Shown piece by piece: positions 1 to 13,667 of a DNA stretch of 64,000 nt. The position numbers and the translations under genes are program-made. Every line of letters starts with the position of its first letter. The first letter of the stretch is position 1. Source of the DNA: Crotophaga sulcirostris (lineage: Eukaryota; Chordata; Aves; Cuculiformes; Crotophagidae); assembly GCA_013397455.1 (NCBI GenBank), contig VYZB01000026.1, forward strand, positions 1,532,255 through 1,596,254, given 5' to 3'. The notes under the pieces are model-generated. The model was not told the DNA's origin, did no database searches, and saw nothing but the letters and a program-made list of their open reading frames with translations.

Positions 1-367
1 NNNNNNNNNNNNNNNNNNNNNNNNNNNNNNNNNNNNNNNNNNNNNNNNNNNNNNNNNNNNNNNNNNNNNNNNNNNNNNNNNNNNNNNNNNNNNNNNNNNN
101 NNNNNNNNNNNNNNNNNNNNNNNNNNNNNNNNNNNNNNNNNNNNNNNNNNNNNNNNNNNNNNNNNNNNNNNNNNNNNNNNNNNNNNNNNNNNNNNNNNNN
201 NNNNNNNNNNNNNNNNNNNNNNNNNNNNNNNNNNNNNNNNNNNNNNNNNNNNNNNNNNNNNNNNNNNNNNNNNNNNNNNNNNNNNNNNNNNNNNNNNNNN
301 NNNNNNNNNNNNNNNNNNNNNNNNNNNNNNNNNNNNNNNNNNNNNNNNNNNNNNNNNNNNNNNNNNN
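1..367. other. assembly gap (N)
   Basis: All positions are N. Nothing can be said about the sequence, and a feature crossing the left edge of the window would be hidden. Confidence 0.99.
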
Positions 368-3300
368 TATATATTTGGCAACAGTCAGTTATATTCATAC
401 AGCAGAAGAATGAACTCCTTTATGGAAATAAATTATTCCCTTTAAGAATGTATGTGGGTCATCAGATTCTTTTGCCTCCTCTGGATTCTAGGTAGTAAAG
501 TTTCTGAAATCTGTGCATACAATTACCTATATGACTTAAAGGATGATCATAAGATTTGTTTCTCTCTTGCTGCTTGTTCTTATGTCATGATCCAGTTTAC
601 AATCATGTTAATGCTGTAACCATGCTGTAACAGTGCTGCTGTAACAGTCAGTGAGATTGTGTTATATGTCTGATTTGTTTACTGCCTGTCCCTTCAACAA
701 ACCTATGGTGATGAAGGGCAGTGGAAGGGAAGCACCAAATCCAGTCTATTGGGTGATTTCAGTCTATAATCCAACAGGAAATACCCAAAACAGAGTTCAA
801 GAAATTAGATTCCTAACCCAAAACAAGTATTATTTTTTTAAATAAAATTTAAAACATCTTGTATGTTGCTATGTATAATTGAGATGCAGAACCTGAAACT
901 GCTCCTTGGTTTAGGAGCCCAAGTCATGTATTTGGTAATAGGCAGCTGAAGTTCTCTCTTTTGTAAATGCTGAGCAGCTGGTAGATCGCTGCTACACACA
1001 GCCATGTAATAACCTCGCAGTGAGGTAACTGTGCATGAAGTGGATCTGGTAGTGGGGTAGAATAGGAGTTAATCTTTTTTCTTCACTCCTCTACTGAAGC
1101 TGAACGACTACTCAGCTAACAACGTAAAACTCATGGCCCGAGAACAGGAGATGGATCTGAAAAAGGGTCCTGTACTCTACTAAGCAGTGCATCTACCTGG
1201 TCACTTTCTCCAGAACTGCCTGTTCATTTTACTTTAGACAGAGTAGAAACAGCTGAGGGAGCAGTCTTTAACCATAGGTGCAGAAGTGCTATCTTTGATT
1301 CTGTTCTACCTCCTAAATATAGAAATTATGCAAGGGGAAAGGAAGAAAATAGGAACTGATGAAGGCTGGACATTAGGCCAGTGACGAGACTGGGAATACA
1401 ATCTATATTTTCCCATTCCCACATCAGTGATTTGCTCACTGGCCTGTGCTGTTTTTTTTCTTCGTATAACCAGACTCCTTTATGTTAAACTACCACCACT
1501 CCAGAGCTGAGATAGGAATCTCACTAGCTATGTTTTACATCCATTTAGGTGGCTTTAACACTAGTGGGCACAAAGTTTTATCTGAACATCCATCTTACAC
1601 TTATATCTTTTAACAGATATTCACAATAAAAGATTCTGGGTGTATGATTAAATTATTAAAAGACTTTATTCTAAGGTGCTTTATATATTATTCAAAATCA
1701 GATATGTGCCTGGGGTTTATATATCAGAATATCTGACTTTCTTTTTCAAATTACACAGCGATACTTCTGGTTTCTAGAGCCAGAAGCCAAAGAACAAGCC
1801 TGTCAAACCACTTTGAAAGTTTAAATATTGCATGAACAGGTTTTGTAAATGGTTAAAACCTATATTAATTGTATATAATTACATACAAGGGGCAATCGAA
1901 AGCACTAATGACTGAGTGACATTTCTAGGAGGATTCCTTTCAGCCATAGATCACAGAAAAAGTCTTGAAAATCATCTCCTCACCATTAACCAACTTGAGG
2001 AGGGAGAAAAGAGAAATGCAAGTTCAAAGATTTTCTTGACAGTCTTCATGATACTCCTCTCACTTCCCAGTTACTCCCCGTAAAGTCTGTGACAGTCAAG
2101 AAGCAACAGGGTTTTGATGGAGGAGATGAACAGACGTTATGTTAGAGAAAGTTGGTCTTTATTACTCTGCAGACATAACAGATTTCTAAAATTTCAAAGT
2201 TCATATTGGAATTAATGCTTGTAAAAACACTACTAATTGGTGCAATTGTAACTGGAGCCTATGATGGGAATGGGTCCAACAACAGTTCTGCTTCCAGAGC
2301 TGCTGGGAAGGAAATAAAGATCTTACAAATGTGATTAGTTAAGTCTTCAGTGATATAGATCCCAGAGACCAGTGGATTCAGTAGATGGTTTTCCAAGGAA
2401 ACCACTCAGTACTTCTTCCTCTAGATGAATATATATATAAAAAAGAAATGTCTCTTGTTGAGTCTACAGTTTTCTATTGTCTCTTGGGTTACAGATTTTA
2501 CTGCAGGACATATGTGGTGAAGAAACCTAATCTTGAAGTGTAGTAGCCTGTAACAAAAGCACAGTAATGTTATGCAAGCAGTGTCTTCTCCAGTGCAGGG
2601 TAAGGTAGCCTATACTATGCAACTGTTTAGTTGGAAGAAAACCAAGGCACTGGGGCCAAGTTCACTACTTCTCTTGTGAAGAGGACACAGGGTTTTTATC
2701 GCGCAAGATCATAGGCTGTGTTTTATGGCCTAACTTTAAAAGAGTGTCTAGCATCTAATAAATTGGTATAGAGTTTCAGGGATGATTCATGAAGAGTGTT
2801 TTTAACAGTAATTCTGTTTGCAGCTCCTGTGATCCTCAGCAGTCAACCATTCGAATATTGACTAGGATTGCTTTCTTTGAAGACGTACTGAAGCTTTCTA
2901 AAATGTAGGGGTCTTGTCTAAGCTACCTGTATATCTTCTTGCTATACTCAAAAGAGAGAGTTATCTTCAGACAGTTATTCATTCCCCAGATTTTCCATGC
3001 TTATCTCTGGAAAAGTTGAATTTTCCTATAAACATGTCAGTCATTTTCCATTGCCACTAGTCTGACCACCAACCAACTTGGGTTGTTTTCACTAAATGGT
3101 CAATGGCTAAAGTGAAATAGTGTATATCTTAGTCCAAATATTGTTTTTTCAAAGCATGCCATTGAATTTTGAATTCTTGTTTTCCCAAGAGCACAAGACA
3201 GAAATTCTCTTTCCACTCTCTGCCTCTAAAAACTCTTGGGTCATTTGTTTTCAGTTCATTGCTCTGAAAAACAGCTTCAGAATTAGTTTTTCCATACTCA

Positions 3301-6300
3301 GGTAGGAATTTGAGATTCCACAGTGATGAGTGCAGTATAACAATTCCTCTAACGAAGCAGGATGCCCTGACAATGAACTTCAGAATTTATAGGGAATTTT
3401 GACATAGCTTTCAATGGGACCACGATTTCCATTCCTAGATGTCTCTATTACTGACAAAGTGTCAAATCTGTGACAAAAATAAGTAAATAAATAAAGGCAG
3501 GCTACAGATAGAGGGGAACAAGGAAAGGACCTAGTAGCAGATACTAATTTAGCTTGCAGTGTGGTTACGGCCTTGATTTCATGCTGCAAGTACACCAGTC
3601 CATCAGCCTGAGACACTGTTTTCCTTATTATGAGAACCTTCAACTGATAATCACTTGCAGAGAAATAGCTAGTTTTAGAACATATGACCTAAACCAAATT
3701 TAATGCTATGGTGTACATGGCTTGTTCGCTTGATCTGGTCATGCGTTATGAGAGACAAGGACACACTTATTTTGTACTACTTGGCATGTGATATGGGATT
3801 TTCTTTCTGGAGCGGAAATATCTACCACTGTAGATATAGCTTTAGTTGGTCAAGTAAGATGCAGTAAACAATGAGGAAGGTTCTCCCAGCATCCTGCTAT
3901 ACTTTTTAATCTCTATGAATAGCTAGTAACAGCACGGAGCACTGAATACTTCAAAACTGACTCCCGTTTTATGGGAGATATTCCCTGCAGGAAAGCTAAG
4001 ATTCTTTCTTATTTATTATTTATTTTGAAGTACAATGAAATGATGGGTTTTAGTTTCTGATTTGAAGGAGGTGTGGACTAATAGCAAGGGAGCTGTGAAA
4101 AAATAGCTGAAGAACGTACAGCACAAATTTGCTGCATTGGAAATTTCTGAGGGTTTTGCAAAGTGGGGGAAAGAAAGGTTGAAAAACTACTCTACAGGCA
4201 GAAGTGTGAGGCTATGTTCTTTCCATCATGCGTAGTATAAAAGTCTCTTTGTTCTAGGATGGATGTGGTACAGGTGTGTTGTGAGGAATAAGTGATTCTC
4301 CAGGGTTCGCATTCTCAGTTTGAACACAGGCCTTTACAACTCAGCTAGCTGAAATAAGACATTATCCCTCATGTATGGAAACTCAGAGGTTCATGGTATG
4401 AGTGCAAATCCAGAGGAAGTTTCTCTAGGAAGCAGAACCGGGAAAAAGACGAATCTGTTCCTCTGTTGGAGCACCATCAATGTTCAGACTGACTTGAAAC
4501 TATGACGTACAATTATGACAGTAGCAGCTCTTGTCCCTTTTCAAGGGTGTTAAAATTTGACACAAATTAAATTATATATGAGGGACAAGTGGAGTAGCCC
4601 AGGTGTTCTTGGCAAATGCTGCCATGAAAATTAAATAGAATAAAAGCCCTTTTTAGAAGGATCTGAACGAGCAATCTTTCGTTTTTCATACTGAAACCAC
4701 TTGCCCACCATTACCACCTCACTGCAGATGAGGAAAGAGATATTTTGAGGGCTCTTGAGCTTTATGAATGATCACAGTGAATCAGAACAGAGTGATTTAG
4801 CACAGGTGTTCTGTAATTGGGCTGCACAGGAAAAATTCTGAGTTCATTCAGCGATTCTCAATGTCACCTTTCCAGTAGGGAGTTCAAGTGAAAAGTACAC
4901 CAACTGACATGTGAATAAATGGCTAAATGTGGTGAATATGCCCAAACTCAGTATTTTCCTTCCTTTACATTTTTATGGACTTATTTGTTAAAGGTATTTA
5001 CTTCCATTTCAATAACACATATTTAACCCATGGAATACGTTAGAAAGCTCCAACTAGTTCTGAAAAAGTGACTACTGAAGTACTTCTAATCACCATGCTC
5101 CTTCTCAAAGGACACTGCCCCTTCACTTGTGCCCCATGGCAATTCTCAGCACCTCGTCAAGCATCATTAAAATCTTATATGGTTTCTATGATTGAAATTC
5201 TAAGGCTAGTTTGAGGGAGAATAATAATAAAAAAACCAGGAATAACAGAACCGAGAAAAATGCATCAAGATGCATGAAAAATAAATGAATACATCCATCA
5301 GAGAGACGGATACATTCTCCTGGAGTGTTTGTTGTATGGGATATTTTTGACTGTCAGAGCTGAGCAGAGATTGGGTTTTTCAGAGATCCAGAATGAAAAC
5401 CAAAAACAATGTCATGAATTAAATCTGGAAACAAAATGGAACACTTATGTTCTGCAGCACTTGGGAGAAACCCAACACACTTTCCCTGAGAGTTTCTTTA
5501 GCCTCTTTTGGTCCTAATATTAAAGTGTGACTGTTTTACATATTGCAGTAACTAGAACATATTGGTATTGTGCCAAGAGAGACAGGGGTCTGTGAAAAAC
5601 ATTTCTCTTTAAGAATATTCCTCAGCTCCTTTCCAATCTCAGTTCTTTATTTGTCACGTTGTCAAAGCTGTAGAGAACTAAAACTCGCTGCTAATACTTT
5701 AGTCTCTCAGTGTTTCATATGCTTGGAATACAATTTTCCTCGGTTGAATTTTCCCTTCAAAGCAATCAAAGTTCCAGATAAATTAAGCCTCATAGCAGTG
5801 AGGTGCACACTCTTACTTCAAAACAACAAATTGAAATAGTTAAGCTTGATAGCTTTTTATTGCTGAGAAAAACCTGGTCCAAAGACCCTGATACACTGAA
5901 GAAGCAGTTTCCAACCTCCATCCAAGTTCTGGTTCCCAGCCACAAATGTTGCTCAAGCCCTCCAAAGGACAGGTCAGCTTGCTCCATGTGCTTGCTGGAG
6001 TAACCAGCCCAAGGGTGAGCACATGTACATGGAATCCCAAATGCTCTGGAGGGTGCACTCTGGTCATACTGAAATCATGCAGTCAGGTTTGCTGATTGAA
6101 TGAACTTGTCAGGAGTGTATAGGGATAGGATATTAATTCCCAAAGCTATAGTGAGTCCTACAGCAAGATAAGAGATTCAAAGCAGATATTCCACCTGCTG
6201 TACTGCTTGACTGGCTGATAGGAAGTTGCGTTGGAAAAAGTTAGGTCAATATTTGTGAAAGTGCTCAAATGACCCTGACCAGAACTATGGAATGGAATGT

Positions 6301-7072
6301 GCTAAGGATTTATCTTTGGACCTGCATCATCTGAAGATAATCATGTGCAAAGCTTGAGTTTCTTCATGTCTTGTTTAGTTTATAAATATGGGTATAGACT
6401 TAGACACCATTTTATCCCAGTGCGCAAGAATGTTTGTGTGAAAGACAGGCAACACTGCTAAAATATGAGTTTATTTGCATTTAACACTGTGATGCAAAAA
6501 AATGACTTTGTTTAGTTACCCTGGAATGGTTACATAACATTTGGATCTGTTCATGCAGTAACAGACACATTTTTTAAATTCCGCTTCCCAAAGAAAAAGT
6601 TTATTTTATTTTTGTCTTCAGGGAAGAAAGGAAGAAGAAGAAGAGACCAGCAAAATGTAAAGAAATCGGAAGCCTCTTTTCCAAACTGCCATAAATGCAT
6701 ATCTATAACTTGTGAAATCTGCATATTTAAACAGCTGAACATATACTTTTCTTTCATGCAATAGAGGGAGAAGACACAAAACAGTCTTTCTACAACTATC
6801 TCAGTATGAGAAGTAAAGAGGATTGCAGTAAGAATGGTATATTGATGCCTTAAAATTCTTAGATAGAGCTAAGATTTGACCTGATCTCTTCACTTCACCC
6901 TACACACACAAAACCAGTTTTTGAAATGCTCCTTTTGTCTGTTCAATTTTATTTATCCTAGAGAAAAAAATTCTTTGTGTAGCTGTAAAGAGCACTATGA
7001 GATAGAGACTACACAAGAGGGATTTAGGATGTTCAGAGGTCATTAGAAAATAGCAAGAGTACCTTAACTCAC
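368..7072. other. unique AT-rich sequence, no gene recognised
   Basis: I see no recognisable repeat, RNA gene or coding exon in this 6.7 kb. Open frames are short (under 90 codons), overlap one another on both strands and have no protein-like run that I recognise. The texture is that of intergenic or intronic bird DNA. Confidence 0.6.
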
Positions 7073-7187
7073 CTGTCAAGTTCAGGCTGAACATACTTTA
7101 TTTTCCATCCTCCATCAGCTGACTGGTACAGACGTCTCAGACTCTCCAGAGTTTGCACTCCTTCACTGGCTATTTCACTGCTGTGTG
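7073..7187 (-). other. candidate internal exon (minus strand)
   Basis: On the minus strand this 115-base segment ends in CTTGACAG followed by gtgagttaag, a near-perfect splice donor (GT at 7072-7071). It begins after a possible acceptor ending tcctag (AG at 7189-7188). A second acceptor ending cacacag would start the exon at 7180. One frame is open throughout, with internal residues TLESLRRLYQSADGGW and ending KIKYVQPELD, a composition that looks protein-like. The polypyrimidine tract is weak and I cannot match the peptide to a family. Splice-like pairs around short open frames also arise by chance in 64 kb, so this is a candidate only. Confidence 0.25.
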
Positions 7188-10100
7188 CTAGGATAAAGTT
7201 TCAATATGAATCACATTTGGAAATCAGATTCATTAAAGTTTGCAGGTGTTTGGCACTGGAGCTTTGGGATGAATTTCTATTGAGGTACACAAACATTTGC
7301 ATCTGGATTAGCATTTCCTGCATATTCCAGCAAAGCCTGAGGCATTATTCCTTCAACAGTAGGAAGAGATTGCAATGACATTCTAAAAAATATTTCAGAA
7401 AGTGTTTCCACTTACCATATATGTATAAGAAATACAGGAGGAAGAGTTTAAGAACAGAGATGTATAAAAAGATGAAATTCCCTGAGGTACCTATCAGGGA
7501 GTCAGTATTCATAAGTAGTAATGACTTGAGGTAGCTTACAGTATGCCTAAATCCTCCTTCTGTATAGGGTTAGGCCTTGACTGACTGGAGGTCACAAAAA
7601 GCAATCTATCTCACTTTAGTTAATCCTATAAGAAACTACATTTATAAAGATTCTCCCTACTTATTCTGAAATTTCTAACTTCAGCTGCCCACTGAAATGC
7701 GAAAGTGGCTGCCCTGGGGATGAAGGTGAAAGTTTATATCCCTTCCTTAAGCCTCCAAAAGTCTTATTGCTTGCTGTTTTTCTGAGTTCACTGGGGTCAT
7801 GTAGGTAGACCAAAAACTACAGGATAAATAGGAACACTTTAATATGGGATATCCCTTCGATTTGAATACAATATGATCTTTTGAGCAATGTGAGTTCAGT
7901 CCTGTCCAGTAGAATGGAGCTGAAATTACTTGACGTCTTGTTTCTCTTCTAACACACTGGTTATCAGAAAAAAAAAGGACTTGGCAGACCAGGGGTAGAT
8001 TCACACTGTTTCCTATGTTTACAGCCAAAGAGAAGGATTGCTAACTTACTTAGACTCCATGCATTTCAGAAAAGTCTAAAGTCCCTGTTTATTCAAACAA
8101 ATACCTTAGAATTTTTTTGTGGTATGAGATGTGTTGTCCAAGGTGATGCCAGTCTATTGTTGTCCATTAAAGCAATATGTTTCAACCTGACATCTACATT
8201 TCAGGTAGTTAACACGAAGTGAGATGAGTAATACCCCAGGAAACGATGACTAAATAATCCGTTTTACCATGATACATTTACACATTGGGGTTAAATGAAG
8301 GTTTGTAAAAGGAGTACTAATACAATGACTTCCCAGCTTTTAGGTGGTTCAATTCACAGTCCTAATGTTTTTAATATGTATATTGCATATGTATACAGTT
8401 CCTCAATTTCCCTTTGAAAACATAACCTTAACAATGGCATGTTGCTGAGGGGACAAATGAGTGCTTGAAAAAATTTTGCTCAGTTCCCAGTGGCGGACCA
8501 TGCCCAGTGTGTGAAACATCTAATGCCAGGAAGAAATTGGGAGCAGTAGGAACATGGTCAAGGGAGTCACAATCTATGGAGAATCTGTCTGTCAAACTGA
8601 AACATAATCCAATCTGGAGATTCTTCAGAGGTAGAACATCTTGGGTAGTTTGCTTGCTTGTTTCCTGTTTTTCATTTTAAGTTGAAGAAGCAAAAGGTGC
8701 ATCTCCGGCATTGGGACTTTTGCCCTCCCCTCCCTGCAAACTGTCAGGTTCTTGATGCTTTATGTCGAAGTTGGAGAACTTAATGGACTGGTTGCAAGAT
8801 AAATGCATTTCTTACAAGTATGGGGAAAATGTACTTTCTACTTGGATAAAACTTGTCTATTTTAGTTAAAAAAATATAATTATTTAGCCTATGGCAGAAC
8901 CTCAGTATGGAGATTTAAGCCTATAGTGTTAAAATTTGGCAGCTAGAAGATAATGGAACAGTCTCATGATAGAAAGCATGAGAGAAGTTTTATTCTAGAC
9001 ATGGTTGTGCTGCTTGATATTCAGCTTTGTTCTCAAATCATAAAACACAGTGAAATAACAGCTTTTAATTTGGAGTAATACAGTCTGCAGAGTGAGTCTT
9101 TCTGTCTAAAACCCTGTAGACAGTCCTGCCTATTTTTTTCTCTTTTCCACATATCATGGAAAATAATCATTTTTTAACATTTGAAGCTACTTACACTGAG
9201 GAAGATTCAGATAGTTTCCTGACCACATGACAGCCACACATTCATGTTTTTTTCCTTTTTCCTTGTGTCCTGCATTTCTTTATGTTGTTGTTTATATGCA
9301 AGAACATGTAGTAAATCAAGACAGAATATTAATCCCAATTAAGATTGCACGGGCTGATCAAAGTAAAACTATGGCCCCTTTTATTTTTTCTTGTCTCTTA
9401 AGAAAATATCATGAAGGCTTTTACTACTGTAAGTAGAATCAGAATGAAAAATAGCCAAACCTGAGTTTCAGCAGTATCTTATGCTGCTGATAAAGTCTGC
9501 TCCTCCTGCCAAAAAAGACATCACACCTAAGAAGATATATGAGTTCATCTGTTTTACAGGCTACTCTTCTAGGAAATTCAGCTGAGATGGCTTAGTGGAA
9601 TAAATCATTGTGTATGCAGAATTCACAGACAAATGCTGATTCCTTAGCGATGTGCTCAAAAACATCTGGTCTCACCATCAGAAATACCTACCACTTACAG
9701 TTTGATGTTAACAAGAGCTGAGGATGTTTAAGCTTTTAACTCAAGACACTGGAAAACAAGCTCTGGTTTATCTGAAGGCACACAGAATGAGCTACTGATT
9801 TGTTCCTTAGTAAATGTTTTTCCATGTGTGGAACGGATCACAGTAGTATTGGTCAACAGTAAGGAAAGAACCTGAAACTGTAGGAAAGACATTACTGACA
9901 GATAAAGCTAGACATAAAAACACAGACATCTGACTTCAGGAACAATTGTCAGTAATATACAGTTAAAGTCATATAAATGTGGTGGACAACTTAATGTGTC
10001 AAGTATCTTTAGTAAATTAGGGCAACCTTAATCTAATTTAAAAAAGGAGGCTACACTAGAAGACTGTCTTGGTCTTCTAGTAGTTCCAGGCCTGTCTGTA

Positions 10101-11242
10101 ATTGCAAAGAAGGTTTGTCAATTTGCCAAACCCGTTAATCAGTCATTTCACTGTAGCACTACAATTGTAGGATTTGTTTTAAAAACAACTATATAAATAA
10201 ACATAAATGTAGGACATCAGCTATGTGACCTGTGCTCAGAATTGGCTTGTCTGAAGCATGTTTCTGGTATAAAAAGCTGGATCATCTTTAAGGTCTATAA
10301 ATATTCAGGGAGAATCCAGTGTGTTAGGTACAAATAACTTAGACATTAAGTTCCCTTGGCAACAAGAAAGCACAAGGAGTTTCTATGTTCACTTTAAAAC
10401 CACAGAAGATGCCAGAGACGAGCAGCAGGGATTGGGACATTCTGAGTGGTTGGCGAGAAGATGATGTCTTAAGCACTCTCCTCTGCCTGCTGTGTCCCAG
10501 GGTGCCAGGGCTTTGCCTGGTGGTGAAATCAGAGGTACACACTGCTAAGCCAGGCTAGCTAGCTGAAAGGAGCAAAACAAAATTCAGAACTAAATACAGC
10601 AATTACTGCAGTTTCTACTGGGAATTTGGGTTCAACCTAAAGTTCAAACTTCTGAGCATACTCCACATTTCTGGTCTCAGTTTCAACACTTTATCACCTT
10701 TTTTTGCCTTTTTCTGTCAAAAAACCTGAAGGCTGATGTCTCATCTTTCAAGGGCTACCTAACTTGTTTTAACTCTAATTCAGGGCTTGTTTTCTTTTCC
10801 CCTGATGTCAGTTTTGTCAGGCCTTCCTGATGATGAGCAACAACATGTTAATTTTTCTGAATCTTGAAACTAAGGGCTAGGTGTCAGTGCGATAGGCCCA
10901 AAATATGGAAAATCTAGTGAGTGTTTTGATTTTCTTGATGATCTATGACCTGTGCTGTAGACACATTAAAGGTCTAGGGCTTTTCTTTACATTTTATTTA
11001 TAGGTCGTATGATTTATTCATCCATCAGCAACCCCGAAGCACAGCAACACTTAATTGAACTTTACTGTTATTATCAAGATCCTTGACTTTTTCCATCACT
11101 GTAATAAAAATACCAATCAATTTATCATCACAACAATCTTCTGAAGTAGTCTGTCTTTTCAGCTTAGTTCTACAGAAAGGAACAAATACTTCCACAAATG
11201 TGCATAAGTCTCTAATTCTTACATAGGCACTTAAATCCTCCT
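7188..11242. other. unique sequence, no gene recognised
   Basis: No recognisable mobile element or coding sequence. The only structure I noted is a perfect 10-base inverted repeat at 10055-10064 and 10072-10081 with a 7-base loop. Several donor-like motifs on the minus strand (near 7415, 8050 and 9190) lack a convincing partner acceptor. Confidence 0.55.
10055..10081. repeat. perfect short inverted repeat (hairpin)
   Basis: The arm ACTAGAAGAC (10055-10064) and its exact reverse complement GTCTTCTAGT (10072-10081) flank a 7-base loop. The arms do not extend further, so it is too short for a typical microRNA precursor. It is probably a chance or degenerate palindrome. Confidence 0.7.
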
Positions 11243-11305
11243 GAAGGAAGGAAGGAAGGAAGGAAGGAAGGAAGGAAGGAAGGAAGGAAGGAAGGAAGGA
11301 AGGAA
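11243..11305. repeat. (GAAG)n microsatellite
   Basis: About 15 uninterrupted copies of the tetranucleotide GAAG, ending in an A-rich degenerate tail. It sits about 50 bases before the 3' end of a minus-strand CR1 copy. Confidence 0.97.
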
Positions 11306-11353
11306 AGAAAAGTTAGATAGTTAAATATCATTCAGGATATTTGGTTAGATGAC

Positions 11354-12105
11354 TTAGAATCGTGGATTCATAAAAGGGTTTGGGTTGGAAGGGATCTTAA
11401 AGATCACATAGTTCCAAGTCCCTTGCCATGGACAGGGAAGTCTTCCACTAAAATAGGGTGCTAAAACCCCTGTCCAACCTGGTCTCGAATGCCTCCAAGG
11501 ATGGGGTTTCCACAACTTCTTTAGGCAACCTGTTCCAGTGCTTCACCACCCTCACAGTAAAGTATTTCTTCCTAATATCTAATCTAAATCTACCCTCTTT
11601 CAGCTTAAAAATGTTAACCCTCATCCTACACTTCCTGATACAGAGCCCCTCCCCAGCTTTGCTGTAGGCCCCTTTCAAGTACTGGAAGGCTGCTATAACG
11701 TCACCCCAGAGCCTTCCCTTTTCTAGGCTGAACAAGCCCAACTCTCTCAGCCTGTCCTCATAGAAGTGCTCCAGCCCTCTGATCATCTTCAGGGCCTGCT
11801 CCAGACCTGCTCTAAGAGATCCATGTCCTTCCTGTGCTGTGGACTCCAGAACTGAATGTGGTAGTCCAGATGAGGTCTCATGAAAGCAGAGTAGAGGGGT
11901 AGAATCACCTTCCTCGACCTGCTGGTCACACTTCTTTTGATGCATCCCTTGACACAGTTGGCTTTCTGGGCTGCAAGAACAGGTTACCAGCTCATGTTGA
12001 GATTCTCATTCACCAACACCCCAAAGTCCTTTTCTCCAGGGTTACTCTCAAGCCATTCTCTGCCCAGTCTGCACTGGAGTTTGCGATTGCGCTGGCCTAG
12101 GTCTC
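11354..12105 (-). mobile_element. CR1: CR1 retrotransposon, 5'-truncated (about 750 bp)
   Basis: CR1 is a non-LTR retrotransposon (LINE) family abundant in birds. The 3' end lies at the left: GAATCGTGGATTCATAAAA is a decayed tail repeat, followed by the typical GGGTTGGAAGGGATC core. On the minus strand, 11448-11945 stays open for 165 codons and encodes the C-terminal part of CR1 ORF2. Its characteristic run includes [19 protein letters not shown] and then LPKEVVETPSLEAF. The copy is truncated toward its 5' end near 12105 and has no reverse-transcriptase core, so it is a dead fragment. The rather intact frame suggests a younger insertion than its neighbour at 12205. Confidence 0.95.
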
Positions 12106-12204
12106 TTCTGTGGTTTCACAAGAAAACTGTGGCAGAACTGCCAACTGAGCCCAGCCATCATACACATAGAGCCTCACTCATTAAGCCATAATTTTGTGAC
12201 TGTT

Positions 12205-12600
12205 TTCAATAGACTCGTACAACTAATTCAGGTTAGAAGAGACTTTAGGAGATCACTAAGTCAAGCTTCTGCTCAATGCAGAGCAGGTTGCTCAAGTGCC
12301 TGTCAAGTCCCAGAAACCTTCAAGGATGCAATGTCTCTGAGCAACTTCTGCCAAATGGTAGCTTCCTCCAAAGCCTACTCAGCTCCAGACTGAACAAGCC
12401 CAGCTGCCCCATTGTCTTCTTACAGGTCAAGTGCTCCATCCCTCACCATTTCAGTGGTATTCACTAAACTCCCTCAGTTTGCAAACACCTTCTTTTTTTG
12501 TACTGAATAGCCAAAAACTGGATGACGTAACATCACTTCCCTCAGTCTACTGGCTACTGTCATATTAATATAGTCCGGTATGATGCTACCTTTCACAACT
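12205..12600 (-). mobile_element. CR1: older CR1 fragment
   Basis: A second CR1 in the same orientation, much more diverged. Recognisable blocks in the right order include a GTTAGAAGAGACTTTAGGAG core and an AGACTGAACAAGCCCAGCTG block. Further right is a block related to the CR1 segment that reads roughly 'ccctcaacctgctggctac'. No reading frame survives. It follows the 11354 copy after about 100 bases and may be an independent insertion or the older target region. Confidence 0.75.
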
Positions 12601-13442
12601 AGCAAGGCATGTTGCTGAGTCATGACTAGTGTTCATCAGGACTCCAGTGCCATTTAAAGAACAACTGCTACCTGTGTGTTTAAAAGTGATGGTACAGCAC
12701 TCCAGTGACCCCTGAGGGAACAGAGACCCATCCAGAGTCCTCACAGAACAGTACTTGATTTAAAAAATGTGCAAGGGGAATAGTATGTCATTTTAAGGTT
12801 CTGTGTCTGATGAGTAAGTCCTATCAACCAGAAGGGTTTATTTAGCTTGCGTTTACCATGAGAAAGGCTCAGCTCTTTGGGATATCAGCCCGTTTGTGTG
12901 TTCTTCAGGAATCTTTCTATTTCTATTTTGAAAGCAAAGTCAGCCAAGCAAAAATCACCAGCTGGATACATAAACAATGATGGAATGTGGAAAAATTATC
13001 CTAGAATTTGATCCATGATTGAGAAGAAAGTTCAGACTAGTAAAGCCAATTATTGAACGAAGCCAGTGTCCTTATCCAGTAATCCTTTCTGGTATTTTCT
13101 GAATAATTTAGACTCTTACATGTCACTGCAGGGGATCAACTGGCAAGGTAGATAAATCTGAATTTTCAGATACAGTTTCCTCGTCTCCCTCCATGATCCC
13201 TCCATGGCTGCCTGCTCTTGTCAGCAGGCCTGTTTTGTGAGTCTGCCCGAAGGTGCACTGAGACCATTCCTGAGAGAGGATATAACTCTGTTTATGCTAT
13301 AAATCAGTGGAGCTTGGCTGATTTGCTGTCAAATGTTGTTGGTAGCCAATGACTCCAACATACTGGGATGAGCCTAATATCTTAATTCAGTGGCTCATGA
13401 AGCATCTTGACCTTTTATTGCTAACAAATTAGGTATCTGATG
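12601..13442. other. unique sequence, nothing recognised
   Basis: No repeat or gene recognised. One acceptor-like tract (ending at about 12909) has no matching donor. Confidence 0.55.
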
Positions 13443-13450
13443 TATTAGAA

Positions 13451-13659
13451 CAGGGATATCAAACTCATTTTCACCAGGGGCCACATCAGCCTTGCAGTTG
13501 CCTCCTGCAGTGTAATGCGCGTCACACTGCACAGGTGACCAGCAGGAGCATAGAGGCAAGGAACTCGGCACTGCTGTCAGGTAGAAACAAGGTGCCTGGC
13601 CAGATAAAACAAGGAGGAGGGACGAATTTGGCCTGTGGGCCTTGTATTTGCCACGCGTG
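13451..13659. mobile_element. short non-autonomous hAT-type DNA transposon
   Basis: The 209-base element starts CAGGGATATCAAACTCATTT and ends GGCCTTGTATTTGCCACGCG followed by TG. The reversed end (CACGCGTGGCAAATAC) matches the start at about 10 of 16 positions, so these are decayed terminal inverted repeats of the hAT/Charlie 'CAGGGGTGTCAAACTC' type. It is flanked by TATTAGAA (13443-13450) and TATTAGCA (13660-13667). That is an 8-base target duplication with one mismatch, the length expected for hAT elements. There is no coding capacity. The mutated termini imply an old insertion. Confidence 0.85.
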
Positions 13660-13667
13660 TATTAGCA

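Noticed and set aside
7415..7490. Minus-strand exon with donor CATATATG|gtaagtgg
   Set aside because: Acceptor is poor and the frames are hydrophobic AT-rich translation open in two phases; not distinguishable from chance.
9150..9240. Minus-strand donor at about 9193 (CCTCAGT|gtaagtag)
   Set aside because: The sequence upstream on that strand is purine-rich, so no acceptor is possible.
10055..10081. microRNA precursor
   Set aside because: Stem is only 10 base pairs with no extended arms.
11448..11945. 165-codon open frame as a host gene
   Set aside because: It is the C-terminal part of CR1 ORF2 in a truncated retrotransposon copy.
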